Source: Mytilus trossulus (lineage: Eukaryota; Mollusca; Bivalvia; Mytilida; Mytilidae). Taken from it: a DNA stretch of 64,000 nt. The stretch is taken from contig NW_026963310.1 of the NCBI RefSeq assembly GCF_036588685.1, forward strand, positions 2,914,001 through 2,978,000, in the 5' to 3' direction. The number at the start of each line of letters is the position of its first letter. Position 1 is the stretch's first letter. Both the position numbers and the translations under genes were made by a program. The notes below the pieces were generated by a model, which saw only the letters and a list, made by a program, of their open reading frames with translations, ran no database searches and was not told where the DNA came from. Positions 11,640-22,399 of the stretch are shown piece after piece.

Positions 11640-11870
11640 TTTGTGTAATTTTGAAAAAAAATGGAATTTAAACTTTTTTCAGCATTTTGGAAAAAAATAA
11701 TTTTGTAAATTTTTCATGTTTTTTTCATTTATTTTATAAAAATTAAATTTTAAAAGAATTTTTTTTTGAAATATTTATTTTTTTTTTTTTTAATTTTTGA
11801 AAAATTTGATTTTTTTCAAATATTTTGCATTTATAAATTTTTTAAACTTTAAAAAAGTTGATTTTAGTTG
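11640..11870. other. Extreme A/T-rich tract
   Basis: About 230 bp are almost entirely A and T, with T runs on the plus strand up to about 12 bases, alternating with short A runs. No coding or regular repeat unit is visible. It directly precedes the palindrome array at 11876. Confidence 0.8.
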
Positions 11871-11875
11871 CCTTC

Positions 11876-12081
11876 GTCCATGCAAGCATGGACTACGTTA
11901 GCCTTGGTTGCCTTCGTCCATGCATGCATGGACTAAGTCTGTTGTGTTAGTGCATGCAATCATGGACTAAGTTAGGGTTAGTTGCCTTAGTGCATGCATG
12001 CATGTACTAAGTCTGTTGTGTTAGTCCATGCATGCATGGACTAAGTAAACGTTAGTTACCTTCGTCCATGCATGCATGGAG
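11876..12081. repeat. Array of six GTCCATGCATGCATGGAC palindromes
   Basis: Palindromes of 18 bp or close variants start at 11876, 11916, 11950, 11990, 12024 and 12064. Spacing alternates 40, 34, 40, 34, 40, so the basic period is about 74 bp holding two palindromes. Linkers alternate between a TTGCCTTC type and a TCTGTTGTGTTA type. The perfect palindrome occurs at 11916, 12024 and, with one end base changed, 12064. No gene overlaps it. Confidence 0.85.
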
Positions 12082-12424
12082 TAAGCTTAGTTTCTAAGTT
12101 TTCATGTTTACAAATCATGAAAAGGTTTAGCCATACTATCAAGTTTTGCAATTTATTTCCTAAGGTAAATTATAATGCACAATATGCATGTAAAACATAA
12201 TTAATAGGTTGAATATGAAAAAAATCAACTAAACAGAAAAAAAAGGTAATTACATCAAATCAAAAAATAATTGAACTAACACCATGAAATTAAGTGGTAA
12301 GGAGAAATGGAGGTTTTCTAAACTTGATGTTGATTTCCAGTTTTATTTAATACCTTGTTGATATTAAATACCCACGAACATGTCATTTTTCCTTCATCCA
12401 CGAAAATTGGTACCCACGAAAATA

Positions 12425-12760
12425 AATGAATCCACAGTATTTATTTTGTTTAGTTATCAGCTGTCGTCGGACTCCAGTTTTGGTATTTTCTCGTTGTGTC
12501 GAAGTGCCATTGTGCCGTCGGATGTTTTTTTACTCTTTTGTCGGGTTATTGTCTCTGCTTACCCTTCCGGAGCACCAGAGATCACCCCTAGTTTTTTGTA
12601 GGGTTCATATTGCTTATTCGATCTTTAGTTTTCTATGTTGTGTTATGTGTTCTATTGCTTGTCTGTTTGTTTTTCATTTTTTAGCCAGAAGTTATCAGTT
12701 TATTTTTGATTTATGAGTTTGACTGTCTCTCTGGTATCTTTCGTACCTCTTTTACACATA
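12425..12760 (+). mobile_element. 5'-truncated Penelope-like element, 3' end only
   Basis: GCTTACCCTTCCGGAGCACC, GAGATCACCCCTAG, TTTAGTTTTCTATGTTGTGT and ATTTATGAGTTTGACTGT, then GGTATCTTTCGTACCTC, match the 3' region of the Penelope-like element at 14080-17530 in inverse orientation. The copy carries no reverse-transcriptase sequence. The plus-strand frames over it are non-coding. Confidence 0.6.
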
Positions 12761-13229
12761 CCCCATTTCCATTCTGTATTTTTAACAGTGTATTACAACA
12801 ACATAGTACATCATACATGACGTAACAAAGACTTAGCAGTAAAATATGTACCTCTGACGAAAACCTAGATTCAAGTTAGTGACATCGGTAACGAAAAATG
12901 TAAAAACAATTTCAAGCATTGCTTTACAATAGTTAATTATATAACTATTGGTTGTATAATTATGTATCGTATAATAGATGTAGAACACGCATGCAATCTG
13001 GAACGATTAAAAAATATGTTTGCAGGACAATATCCATGTACTTGTCTACTGTTTATTAGAAAATATACACATATTCAAGTCTCACGATATGAAACTATGA
13101 AAAGCATTAAAAAAAGTAGTTTAACAGTTCGTGTACTTTTTCAACAATTTGCTTTTTTATTAATACAGAAAATATGGTTCAGTAAAATATTCCATACACT
13201 TTGTCTCACAATAAGGGGTGCATGTTTAG

Positions 13230-13775
13230 TTACTGTGGAAATTCCATTATTTGACTATAATAAACAAAGGCAACAGTAGTAAACCACTGCTCGCAATTCA
13301 TAAATTGATTGAGAAAAAACAAATACGGGTTACAAACTAAAACTGAAGGAAACGCATTAAATATATGAGGAGAACTACGACACAACAGAAACAAGTCATT
13401 AAAATGTAACACACACATAAACATAATAAACGAACTATAATACAACAATGGACATTTTCCTGACTTGGGACAATATATTTTAAGAAATAAAATGGTGGAT
13501 TGAACCTTGTTGTGTGGCATGCCAAACCTCTCGCTTTTATGGCAATGTCAAATATAACAGTTAAATGACAACATTACATGACAGGACTACAATACAAATA
13601 AATGGGAGAACATATAGGACAGAGGAACACATGAATAATAGCTCACAAAAGGTACCAGGTTTAAAGTTAAATACGCCAGAGGCATGTTTGGTCAACACAA
13701 GACTAATCAGTGACGCACAGATGGAAAAAGTTCTAAAGCCAAAACAAGTACAAAGTTGAAGAGGACCGAGGACCA
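13230..13775 (+). repeat. Dispersed repeat, family C
   Basis: It includes TTCCTGACTTGGGACA, AAAATGGTGGATTGAACC and ACCTCTCGCTTTTATGGCAA, then a block with GACAACATTACATGACAGGA. A related stretch occurs at 47480-47720 (TACTGACTTGGTACAGGC, AAAATGGTGGATTAAACC, ACCTCTCACTTTGTACG). The GACTTGGGACA module is also in families A and B. Short frames on both strands have no protein features. Confidence 0.55.
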
Positions 13776-14390
13776 ATAGTTAAAAAAAGTTTTAAAAAAA
13801 AGTGCAGAATTTTTATGATAAACTAAAGCATATTTATCAATAAAGAAAATATTATAATCATGGCGTGGATTACATAATCTGATCTCAAAATGTAATTAGT
13901 AAATTATTTTGAATCCATTAGATATATTTATCCTCCATTTTTTAAATGAACTCCGATGCTCCTTTGACTTTTGAGTATTCATCTTGTCCGGACACCTTAC
14001 ACACTTCTCAAATTATCTTCAAGTTTCCTCGTTTTACGATTCAAATTCTTATTATTCAAATGTACGAGGAAAGAAACCAATGTGCTTTAAAGAGAGGGAC
14101 GAAAGATACCAAAGGAACAGTCAAACTCATAAATCTAAAACAAACTAGCAACGCCATGGCTAAAAACGGTAAAGACAAAAAGAAAAACAATAGTACACAT
14201 GACACAACATAGAAAACTAAAGAATAAACAACACGAACCCCACCAAAAACTAGGTGTGATCTCAGGTGCTCCGGTAGGGTAAGCAGATCCTGCTCCACAT
14301 GTGGCACCAGTCGTGTTGCTTATGTGATAACTAATCCGGTAAATAGTCTTATTCGGTAGGTCACATTCATGAAAGGGAAGGGGATTGTAG

Positions 14391-16138
14391 TTACGACGTA
14401 AGGAACATATCCGATATCATTTTTGAAACAGTTATTCCATACCGATCAATCAACTCGTGATCGCGTCCGTAAAATTTACGAAGGGATGATTTCAACTTCA
14501 CCATTTGGAACTCTTGGTTTAATAGCTTCATTGTGAGCAGCAACTCTCTATTAAGAAAATCATGATAGGAAATGCAAGCACGGGAATATCGTATCAATTG
14601 GGAGATATATAGCCCGTATGCAGGTGATGCTGGAATGTTGCTACTTAGAAATGGAAAGTTCAAAATTGGAAAGCTGAAATCACCTCTTCTTGTAGAGTTT
14701 TGTTTTCAACCGACCCTCATTGTCAATTTATAGATGTAAGTCAAGATATGAAGCCGTAACTGTATCTGTAGTATCCCTTATCTCTAGTTCGATGGGATAG
14801 ATGCGTTCCACATAGTAACCAAATTTTGAATTATTTAGTAAAAGAACATCATCTATATAGCGGAAAGTAGAGTTAAAGGGTATTGCTAACTTCTTATCTT
14901 TTTCCTAAGAAGTTCCTGCATAAAGTCAGCCTCATAGTTATAAAGAAATAAGTCGGCTAGTAGAGGGGCACAGTTTGTTTCTATTGGAATGCTGACAGTC
15001 TGTTGAAAAACATGTCCTCCTTACGTAACAAATATGTTGTCAATCAAGAAATCAAGCATCTTGATAATATCAGTTTGAGAGATTTTTTTGTTCGTACCAG
15101 AGTGGTCCTTTACAAAGTAGGATTTATTTCTCCATAAGACAAGATATTTGTATTTACGTTGGCCATTTAATTTTATGAAGCAAAGAAATACCAACTCTTT
15201 CAATTTGTCTTTTAGTTTGGAATGTGGAATACTTGTGTAAAGAGAAGAAAAGTCAAATGTTTTAATACTGTTACAAGATGAAAGAGAGTTAGATTGTATG
15301 TACTCTAAAAGATTTTTGGAATGTTTAAGTATCCACATCTGATTCACGCCACCTCTAGAATATGCAGTTTCAAAATAACTTTGAAGCCCGTCTTTGATTG
15401 CTGATAAAATAGATGTTAATTCTTTAGAAAGAGGTTCGTGGAGCACTTGGAAGACCCAGCAATATACCTTTGGTTGTAAGGCCACTTATGTAGTTTAGGT
15501 ATTCACAAAAAGTGATGGAAGATCCAGTTCTTCATCTTTGGTTGAAATTCCAAAGAAACAAAAAACACACCTATGATTATCCAGGATTTCCTCTATGGTA
15601 AGTGTCGTGACGGTATATGTTGAGTTTCCAAGTGAATTGTCAATACCTGATTCAATTATCAAGCAGTTTATGTAAAAACACACACAAAAACAATGTTATT
15701 TGCGGCTTTGTCTGCGGGGACAACACCTTATTTGTCATGGAGGTCGGATAGGTGTTTTGCAACATTTGGGTCTTTAAAGATTGACGTAGCATGGGCATTG
15801 ATGGACTCATTCAGTTTCTTAACTCTGATTTGTATCAACGACCTCACTGCCTTAATTCATTCGGAAACAGTGTCTACGTCTTCCTTCTCTCGCGTAGCCC
15901 ATTGCCTGGCATAATCCTCGACTGAATCCATCAAAATTTTAAAGTTGTATTTCCAATTGATGGATTTAGGCTCGCGATATTTCGGACCTTTTGATAACAC
16001 ATTTCGTAGAGAAGTGTAATTAACAATGTTGAGGTCACCGGTATTAACGTGGTCAGCAGGATTATATGTGAATTGGGAATTAGCACAAGTGCAATCAGGA
16101 GCTTTAGACTTGAAGTCGTCAATATCGAGATGCTGCAA
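14391..16138 (-). pseudogene. Penelope-type reverse transcriptase remnant
   Basis: Pieces in several frames form one reverse transcriptase when read 16138 to 14391. They are a linker with CTCANSQFTYNPADH and NWKYNFKILMDSVEDYARQW, a piece with GIDNSLGNSTYT, the palm start KTFDFSSLYTSIPHSKL (in the 15485-15021 frame), then FRYIDDVLL with the catalytic YIDD at 14859-14848. The C-terminal piece has YISQLIRYSRAC and KLKSSLRKFYGR. An in-frame stop follows YLDLHL, and frameshifts lie near 15020, 14700 and 15490. FDFSSLYT is typical of Penelope-like enzymes rather than LINE or LTR enzymes. The copy cannot encode an intact enzyme. Confidence 0.8.
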
Positions 16139-16598
16139 AACGTGTTTGTAATTGAAAATTTATTTGCAATAGGTTTGTTATAGGTATAAGAAATGACTGG
16201 TACAGACTGGTCTTTGAAATAAGGAGGTATTTTCGATTGAACTAATTTATGATGAAGGATATTGCCTAAGTTGACACCATCGAGACTTTGTTGGCAAAGG
16301 AAAGATTAAGGAAAGATATTTTATCTTTTTCATCTTTTTCAATGCGGACTGGCTGGAAAAGTCTGTGACTTGCAATATACGAAATTATAGCTTCAAGTTT
16401 GTATTGGTTTGAATGAGGGTTTGTAACAATGGATTCCAAACATAAATTGAACAGAGAATGAAGTTTTCAAAAGAGTAATGAATAAAGTTTCGTGCGAATG
16501 TGATGAATACCTAACGGCTTTTGTATAAATGGCAGCAAGTCATTATTAGAGACATCATGCAGAGAAGGTGATGTATAATGACGATGACCATGACTGCG

Positions 16599-17365
16599 TC
16601 AACGTCGAGGAGTCGAGTTGAAAATATTCATCACATTCACCGAGTTACACGAAGGACTAGATAGAATACCCATACCATCAATTTTGTCATTGCAACCATA
16701 AAGTGTCGCAGTTCCCAATTGTCTAATCCAGGATTCTTCTTTTTGTCTACGAATAGTCGTTGAATGATTAATATTGTTGGAGCTATGGTATATCTTTTCG
16801 ATAATGCGAACTGTCATAGAAACGATAGAATGGTCGGGCTGATTGAAATGCTGGTATAGAATGTCGTTACCATTGAGGTTAATGTCTGATCTATGGCCGC
16901 GCATACGTTTGATTAGACTTACTTTCGTTCACCGACGCATACCAATCCGTAAAGGTTGCACTCTAACCCGTAGACGACATTTATCGATTTACAATTCCGA
17001 TCATCGTTACTTCTGGTAAAATATGACTCCTTGGTCAATTTGCTAGTGAATTCAGCATCTGTAATTAAAATTGCACAAGTTTTGCAGCCTTTGGTCTCAC
17101 ATTTCGAAATGCGACAGTGTTGTACTGTGTCATCAAAAACCAAAATGACTTTAAAGAGAACTGAACAAGGCTGTATATGTGTTATATTGCTATTGTCACT
17201 AGGACGATGATCTGAATGAGTCATGTTTGAGATATTTGTCATGTCTGGTGATGAGGAGACACCTGCCGTATCAGACGACACCGTGTCCATGGTGACGTCT
17301 GTTTCGGACCTTTTTATACTGGGCGACGTCCGAGCCAGTTTTCTGTTTGATCTTCGTAAATTCAT
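16599..17365 (-). pseudogene. GIY-YIG endonuclease part of the Penelope-like element (frameshifted)
   Basis: The frame starts at ATG 17365 with basic residues (MNLRRSNRK) and a Ser/Thr-rich region. A cysteine cluster follows, HCRISKCETKGCKTC, which resembles the zinc-binding segment before GIY-YIG in permuted PLEs. The GIY-YIG core is recognisable as VVYGLECN ... VCVG. A frameshift near 16905-16919 is followed by SLIKRMRGHRSDI, holding the family's catalytic-type arginine, then EESWIRQLGT, the usual C-terminal block. The function would be target DNA nicking for retrotransposition. The copy is broken, and further disruption lies between 16598 and 16138. Confidence 0.75.
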
Positions 17366-17760
17366 GCAATGGTAGTTGTGCTACTGGGCGGATGATGTCC
17401 CCGGGGACAAAATGTCCACCAGCAGAGACTATTGTGGTCGCCGGGAGAAACAGAAAAGTTACATGTACGTCAGGGAAATAACTAGAGGTATTACCGTATG
17501 TATAATAGAAAAACTCGACAAACATACGGGGAAGTAGAGAGAACGTGCGATTAGTTTAGGAGGCAGGTTAGTGGAAATATTGAATTTAACTATTCATTTT
17601 AAGGATTAGATTATTGTACATATAATGACCCTTCATTTGTTATAGTGAAATCACCATTATATACAATTAGAACATTCGAATTGCATAATTTTCTGCCAAA
17701 GGTAACACAAAAACCATGGAGTGTATAACATTTTTTTAAGGAAGAGATTATTGTACATAC

Positions 17761-17908
17761 CTAGATTTAAGAACTTGAACACCTTCATGAGAGTTCCGGC
17801 TATATTACGGCGGTAGTCTTCATTGCGTATAACCATAATCTGATCTTTTTCAAAGACCTTTAACCAATCACGCAGAAAAGTACTGTAAAACCCTGAGGAT
17901 ATTGGTGC
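17761..17908 (-). CDS. CHST15-like sulfotransferase, exon F (last found)
   Basis: The exon is bounded by a TTTCAG acceptor and a GTATGT donor. It is 148 nt, begins in phase 0 and ends with one spare base. It encodes a 49-residue segment reading APISSGFYSTFLRDWL, then KVFEKDQIMVIRNEDYRR and LMKVFKFLNL. This is the conserved end of Golgi carbohydrate sulfotransferases of the GalNAc4S-6ST/CHST15 type, where the pattern YxxxLxxWLxVF...QxxVxRxEDY...VFxFLxL follows the 3'-phosphate-binding region. It joins in frame to exon E. The final exon, expected to carry about 60-70 residues in phase 1, was not recognised in 1-17760; the Penelope-like element lies just beyond. Confidence 0.85.
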
Positions 17909-17977
17909 CTGAAACGTAAAAACGGTATTGAGATCCAAATGGAAAATAAAAAAATGTATAACGTTTTCAAGTTTCAC

Positions 17978-18600
17978 TATGTTTTATCTATCTTAGTTGT
18001 GGGATTAATAATTTTAAATCTAATAAACACATATATAGTGCGTATAGACAAAAAAATGCGACATTTTCACCTCGAGAATTACTGTAAGAGATATATGAAT
18101 AAGGAAATACACTAACCTTACATTTGTTTTTTCTAAAATTGTTTTGTTATACACTATGATTCCGTTTGTTTTTTTGTTAATTGAATTTTAGTCGATTATA
18201 ATGCCAAACACAAAAAATCAAAATCAAATCAAAATTATATAGTAAGTTTTTTGTTTTGCTGTTCGTACGTATAATACTGTCGTAACGTGTCATGAAGAGT
18301 AATGTGTATGCATGGCTTTTGATTTTAAGTGGAGCAATATTTTGTTCTTAAAAACACCATGTGACTGTTATCTGCCAATCAAAATGTATTACTAATGAAT
18401 ACGAACTCGAATAATTCAAGCCCTTTCCGTGTCCGATTCTCTCCTCCTCCAAAGTAATCGTAGTGATAGGAATATAACGACCGGATTATTTGGGATAAAT
18501 AAAAATAAAAAAATTAATTGAAGTTAACACCATGTAGTTGTTTTTTAATGGCAAGAATAAAATGTCTTTTGCTATCATCTTTCATCATAATCAAACGTAC
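17978..18600. other. Intron, no feature seen
   Basis: AT-rich intronic sequence between exons E and F of the sulfotransferase. It contains the extended open frame after exon E down to the stop at 18514. No further feature is seen. Confidence 0.6.
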
Positions 18601-18766
18601 CCGTAATCTTTTATATAGAACTGTATCATATAAACATGCCCGTAGACTTTTTCTAATGGTACAATTAGCAAAAGTAGAAACAGCATGTTGAACATCTTCA
18701 TGGAATTCCTTGGCACTGGGATATAAATTGATCCCCAAATTCTTATGAAGGTAATGACTGTAGAGT
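18601..18766 (-). CDS. CHST15-like sulfotransferase, exon E
   Basis: The acceptor is TTTTAG and the donor GTACGT. The 166-nt exon takes one base to complete an arginine codon begun in exon D and ends in phase 0. Together the exons give RDPGER then LYSHYLHKNLG, the 3'-phosphosulfate-binding motif (R-x-P-x-x-R-x-x-S type) that contacts PAPS. FHEDVQHAV and CTIRKSLRACLYDTVLYKRL follow, matching the cysteine-containing segment of CHST15. The reading frame stays open through the donor to TAA at 18514-18516, so retention of the following intron would add 28 codons and stop. I prefer the spliced form because exon F continues the family alignment. Confidence 0.85.
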
Positions 18767-18779
18767 CTAAAATGAAATA

Positions 18780-19445
18780 ATTCAATTTTGGATGAAACGC
18801 GTCTTCTGATTGGCTGACAGTGTTTTGTCTATTAGCTGATAGACATAATTTTATAATGTGACCATGACGTTATCAACGCTTTTTTTCACGATTTACTCTG
18901 GTTAAAAATGGAAAGGTAATGACTAATATTTTGTCTGTCTATTCGAAAGAACATACTAAATGTGGTGCACACTTCAAAATACCACGCTATGCAGGTTATT
19001 CAGTGTGCACTAAAATTTGTATGTGTAACTTAGTTCTTCATAGAAAAAAAATAACAGTCATTCCTTAATTATATGTATCTTTTATTACGTATTAATATAA
19101 TGATACGGAACTAACTGTCAAGCAAAAGTTTAAATGAAGTGAATGTAAGCAGTAAACCGCAACCGTACGGCCTTCAACAACTAGATGACACATAATGTAT
19201 AGCTTGCTATAAACGACATGAAACAATTCAATTGCAAAAACGAACTGTCTAATTTATACAAAATATAAATATGCCAGACGGAACCAACAATAACCACTGA
19301 AATCCTGACATGGACAAGTACACAATCATATAGTTACTAAATAATAAATGATTTTTGCATCCTAGAATCTACGTTTTAATAACGCAAATGGTAAGATTAA
19401 ATGGTTGAAGTGTTATGTCCAGAAATAAATTAACTTATTGGATAT
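18780..19445. other. Intron, no clear feature
   Basis: Sulfotransferase intron between exons D and E. There are blocks that look like old interspersed repeat near 18780-18900 and 19140-19330, but I cannot define their ends. No coding sequence. Confidence 0.5.
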
Positions 19446-19448
19446 ATA

Positions 19449-19645
19449 AATATGTGGTATGAGTGCCAAAGAGACAACTCTCCATTCGTGTCACAATTTA
19501 TAAAAGTAAACCATCATAGGCCAAGGTACGGTCTTTAACACGTAGCCTAGGGTCATCTCGAACAGCAAGCTATAAAGGGCCCGCACAAATAACTAAAAAA
19601 CTATTCAAACGGGAAAACCAACGGCCTTATCTATATAAACAAATC
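19449..19645 (+). repeat. SINE-like repeat, family A
   Basis: ATATGTGGTATGAGTGCCAA, then AGAGACAACTCTCCATTCG, AAAGTAAACCATCATAGG, TACGGTCTTTAACAC and GAAAACCAACGGCC follow the family A order. It lies in a sulfotransferase intron. Confidence 0.7.
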
Positions 19646-19759
19646 AAAGGTTTTTATTTGTGCTAGCTAATTCCCTGGTTCTCTTAAGCTTCCTCCACCA
19701 ATAAAAATTAACCACCAAGAAATATGACAATAATGTAAAATTCTTTCTCATAAAATTAC

Positions 19760-19919
19760 CTTTCACCTGGGTCTCGTATAACCAGAATTAGCCTGATATT
19801 TGGATTTAAATGGTATATCAGATTCGGTGTAATATAAACTGGTTCTTCTGATGTAGGATTATTTTGCGGTATCGATGTCCAATCAAAAGGATACCAGATG
19901 TCCATTGGATCGCCATGAC
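19760..19919 (-). CDS. CHST15-like sulfotransferase, exon D
   Basis: The acceptor is ATTAAG and the donor GTAATT. The 160-nt exon starts with two bases completing a glycine codon and ends with two bases of an arginine codon. The translation includes HGDPMDIWYPFDW, IPQNNPTSEEP, VYITPNLIYHLNPN and RLILVIRDPGE. This matches the central part of CHST15-type enzymes leading into the 3'-phosphate-binding site. The intron to exon E is under 1 kb. The phases agree with both neighbours, which argues for a live gene rather than a processed or decayed copy. Confidence 0.85.
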
Positions 19920-20260
19920 CTTAATAAAAACAGGGAAAATGAATAAACTGAATATTAAGCTTTCTTTTTTTCTTCATTTTCTTTTTTATTGGTGTGGTTT
20001 ATACTACTCTGTCCTTACTTTTCGTTCTTGTGTTTTTGTACGCTGTTTTATGTCAATTTGTTGTTTTTTCCAAGGCATTCTCTTGCGTGATAAGTTTAAG
20101 TATACCTTCGGTTTATTCCTCCTCTATGTTATGAATACTTAACATTGAAACTTCTCTCATTCGTGGCAACACATAACATACTAGTTTTCACTATTGTTTT
20201 GTTGATAGTTTAAGATATGGAAACTTTTTTGGTTTGACTTTTATTTTTGTTTTAAAAACA

Positions 20261-21260
20261 AGAGGCTCTCAAGAGCCTGTATCGCTTATTTGTTTGCTTA
20301 GATCTTTCATCAGTGATTAGTTTTGCCTTTTAATATATATTAATGACTGGCTTAAAAATGCTATTTAAATGTTCACTGTATCTGTCATATTTTCTTCAAA
20401 AGCAAATCAATGCATGTTACCCTTATGATACAGTTAACCTATTGTGTCAATGTTTCTTAACGCATAAGGAAATAAATCAAAAAATTTTTACAATATTCAT
20501 TTGAAAATATTTGTAAAGTTAAAAAACATAAACAACTTGTGTAAATTGTCCTTATTGGGTAATAACTCTTAAAGGGGTCAATTGACAATTTTGGCCAATT
20601 TGTTTGGTAGTTCTTACTTTGCTGAACATTTTCTGTTTACAGTTTATCTTTATCTTCAATAATATTTAAGATAATAGCTAAACGCTGCAAAATGTCCTTA
20701 AAATAACAATTAAGTGCAGCAACCCACTAATTGGTTACTTTGTTTTGTCTGAAATTTGACACTGATAAATCTTTTAAACATGTTAACCCCATGTCAGATT
20801 TGCTGTAAACGGTTAGTTTCTGAGATATAAGCCAAAAACTGCATTTGATCCCTATGTTCTATGTTGAGCCAAGGCTGCCATGTTTGTTGATGGATAAAAA
20901 ATTTGGATACAATTAATTTAGTGACAGCAGGTCAACAAAGTGTTCGTCTTAAAATTTCATGAAAGATTGATTGTGACCATCTGAATAGTTTACCCCATGT
21001 CAAAATTTTTTTTTTAAATAATGTATAAGCAAAACACTGCATTTGACCCCTATGTCCTTTTTTTAACCATGACGGCTATGATTTTCAATGAATCAAATCT
21101 TCGGATACAATTTTAATATAAACAAGATAGCCTAAGGAGTTATTTAGGTAGTTGGCCCAGTAGTTTTAGAGGAAAAGATTTTTGAAATAGTTTACGACGG
21201 CAGACAACGACGAACGCCAAGTGATGGCATAAGATCACATGTGGCCCATTTGGTAAGTTA
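20261..21260 (-). mobile_element. GCTCACC-family element, single-unit copy
   Basis: It matches the element at 48551-50849 in reverse. The 3' hairpin end GAGGCTCTCAAGAGCC is at 20264-20279. The internal module includes the inverse of AACTATTTGGTCACCATCCG-like and GCAAAGTAAGAACTAC blocks, and the head is the inverse of CACTTGGCGTTCGTCGTTG at 21195-21225. It carries about one internal unit where the other copy has four. It is non-coding and intronic. Confidence 0.7.
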
Positions 21261-21267
21261 CATAAAA

Positions 21268-21440
21268 AAGAAGATGTGGTTAATTGCCAATGAGACAAAT
21301 ATCCACAAAAGACCAAAATGACACAAACATTAACAACTATAGGTAACCTTCAACAATGAGCAAAGCCCATACCGAATAGTCAGCTATAAAAGGCCCCGAT
21401 AAGACAATGTGAAACGATTCAAACGAGAAAACTATACTAG
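21268..21440 (+). repeat. SINE-like repeat, family A
   Basis: AAGAAGATGTGGTTAATTGC, then CAATGAGACAAATATCCAC, AAAAGACCAAAATGACAC, CCTTCAACAATGAGCAAAGC, AGTCAGCTATAAAAGGCCCC and GAAACGATTCAAACG. This is a good family match. Confidence 0.75.
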
Positions 21441-21625
21441 ATGTAATTGCTCTTCAACTTTATACTTGTTTTGCTTTTTAACTATTCTGATATAAGCGTC
21501 ACTGATGTGTCTTATGTAGACGAAACGAGCGTTTTGTGTATCAAATTATATGCTTGCTACCTTGATACATGTAACTATTGCTAGGTGATAAGATTTTTTT
21601 CCCATTTCACATGATATATTTTCTT

Positions 21626-22190
21626 AACGGAGTAGGTCCGGTAATGGCCGATTTTGGCCTCAAATTTCAGGTTCATCTAACGAAAGATTTAAGACACTTT
21701 TTAAACATTTAAGCGTCTAATTCAGTTGATTCGATTAGTCTGTGTGAAAGATATTTACTGATTTAGTCATTCGATTCATGTTAAATATGAAATGTCTATT
21801 AAATATGTCAAAAAAACGTCACTTTTCAGATGGTTTGTCAAAAATTAAAGTGGCCGCATCCGTGTTTATCCTCAATCTTTATATATATTATGTATAATCA
21901 TCAAATACATCTTACATTTCAATATTATGAATGAACACAAATGCGGCCACTTTGATTTAAAACGAAAACCGTCTCAAATTTAACTAAAATGCTAAAAGTT
22001 TGAAGATTTCAGTAATTTAGCATGACTTTAAAATGCTAGTACCCAATATATGTCCATTGTATTGTCAAAAACAGCCCATATTTATGTAGCAGAAGCATTC
22101 TACTTTTAAATAAATAGCTAAAAAATTACATTTTTACAATTTTGAGAAAAAAAATTGGGGCCAAAAAGGGTCTTACTGAACCTACTCCTT
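21626..22190. mobile_element. GGAGTAGG-type terminal-inverted-repeat element
   Basis: The left end AACGGAGTAGGTCCGGTAA, then GGCCGATTTTGGCC, is inverted at the right end as GGCCAAAAAGGGTC, then TTACTGAACCTACTCCTT. The terminal repeats are about 30 bp with mismatches. A second, inner inverted pair (AAGTGGCCGCATCCGTGTT / AACACAAATGCGGCCACTT) sits at about 21849-21955. About 565 bp, non-coding, intronic. A half copy is at 989-1300. Confidence 0.65.
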
Positions 22191-22247
22191 GTTTTGTTTT
22201 TAACATTCAAATGAATGCTTGAAGTAGTGTTATAATTATTATTTTAC

Positions 22248-22361
22248 CTGTCACAAAGTGTGAATAGTATATATCTATGTCATAACTATATGTAAGTCGT
22301 TGTGGTAATACATCAAATAGGTCGGTAAAATTCTTCAGTGTTGAAATTTGACCATCTGAAC
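22248..22361 (-). CDS. CHST15-like sulfotransferase, exon C
   Basis: The acceptor is TTTTTTCAG and the donor GTAAAA. This 114-nt exon begins with two bases and ends with one. It encodes SDGQISTLKNFTDLFDVLPQ, then RLTYSYDIDIYY and SHFVT. The segment corresponds to the region after the WW.RKRFG block in CHST15, where a short Leu-Phe-Asp helix (YxDLFD) is conserved. It connects in frame to exon B through an arginine codon split C/GT and to exon D through a glycine codon split G/GT. The intron before it holds the antisense LINE and the minisatellite. Confidence 0.8.
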
Positions 22362-22399
22362 CTGAAAAAAGCGAAGTAAAACTTACTTGTTATCCAATT

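Larger units (their letters stand above)
14080..17530 (-). mobile_element. Decayed Penelope-like element with N-terminal GIY-YIG
   Basis: Read on the minus strand, the element has a 5' leader (near 17530), a Cys-rich stretch and GIY-YIG-type endonuclease (17365-16599), a linker (16138-15857), a Penelope-type reverse transcriptase (about 15690-14700), a C-terminal thumb region (14663-14391) and a 3' non-coding end near 14080. Most PLEs have GIY-YIG after the reverse transcriptase. Here it comes first, as in the permuted group I recall as Naiad. Frameshifts and stops break the frame many times. It lies in the sulfotransferase gene, on the same strand, about 230 bp downstream of exon 17908-17761. 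Confidence 0.8.
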
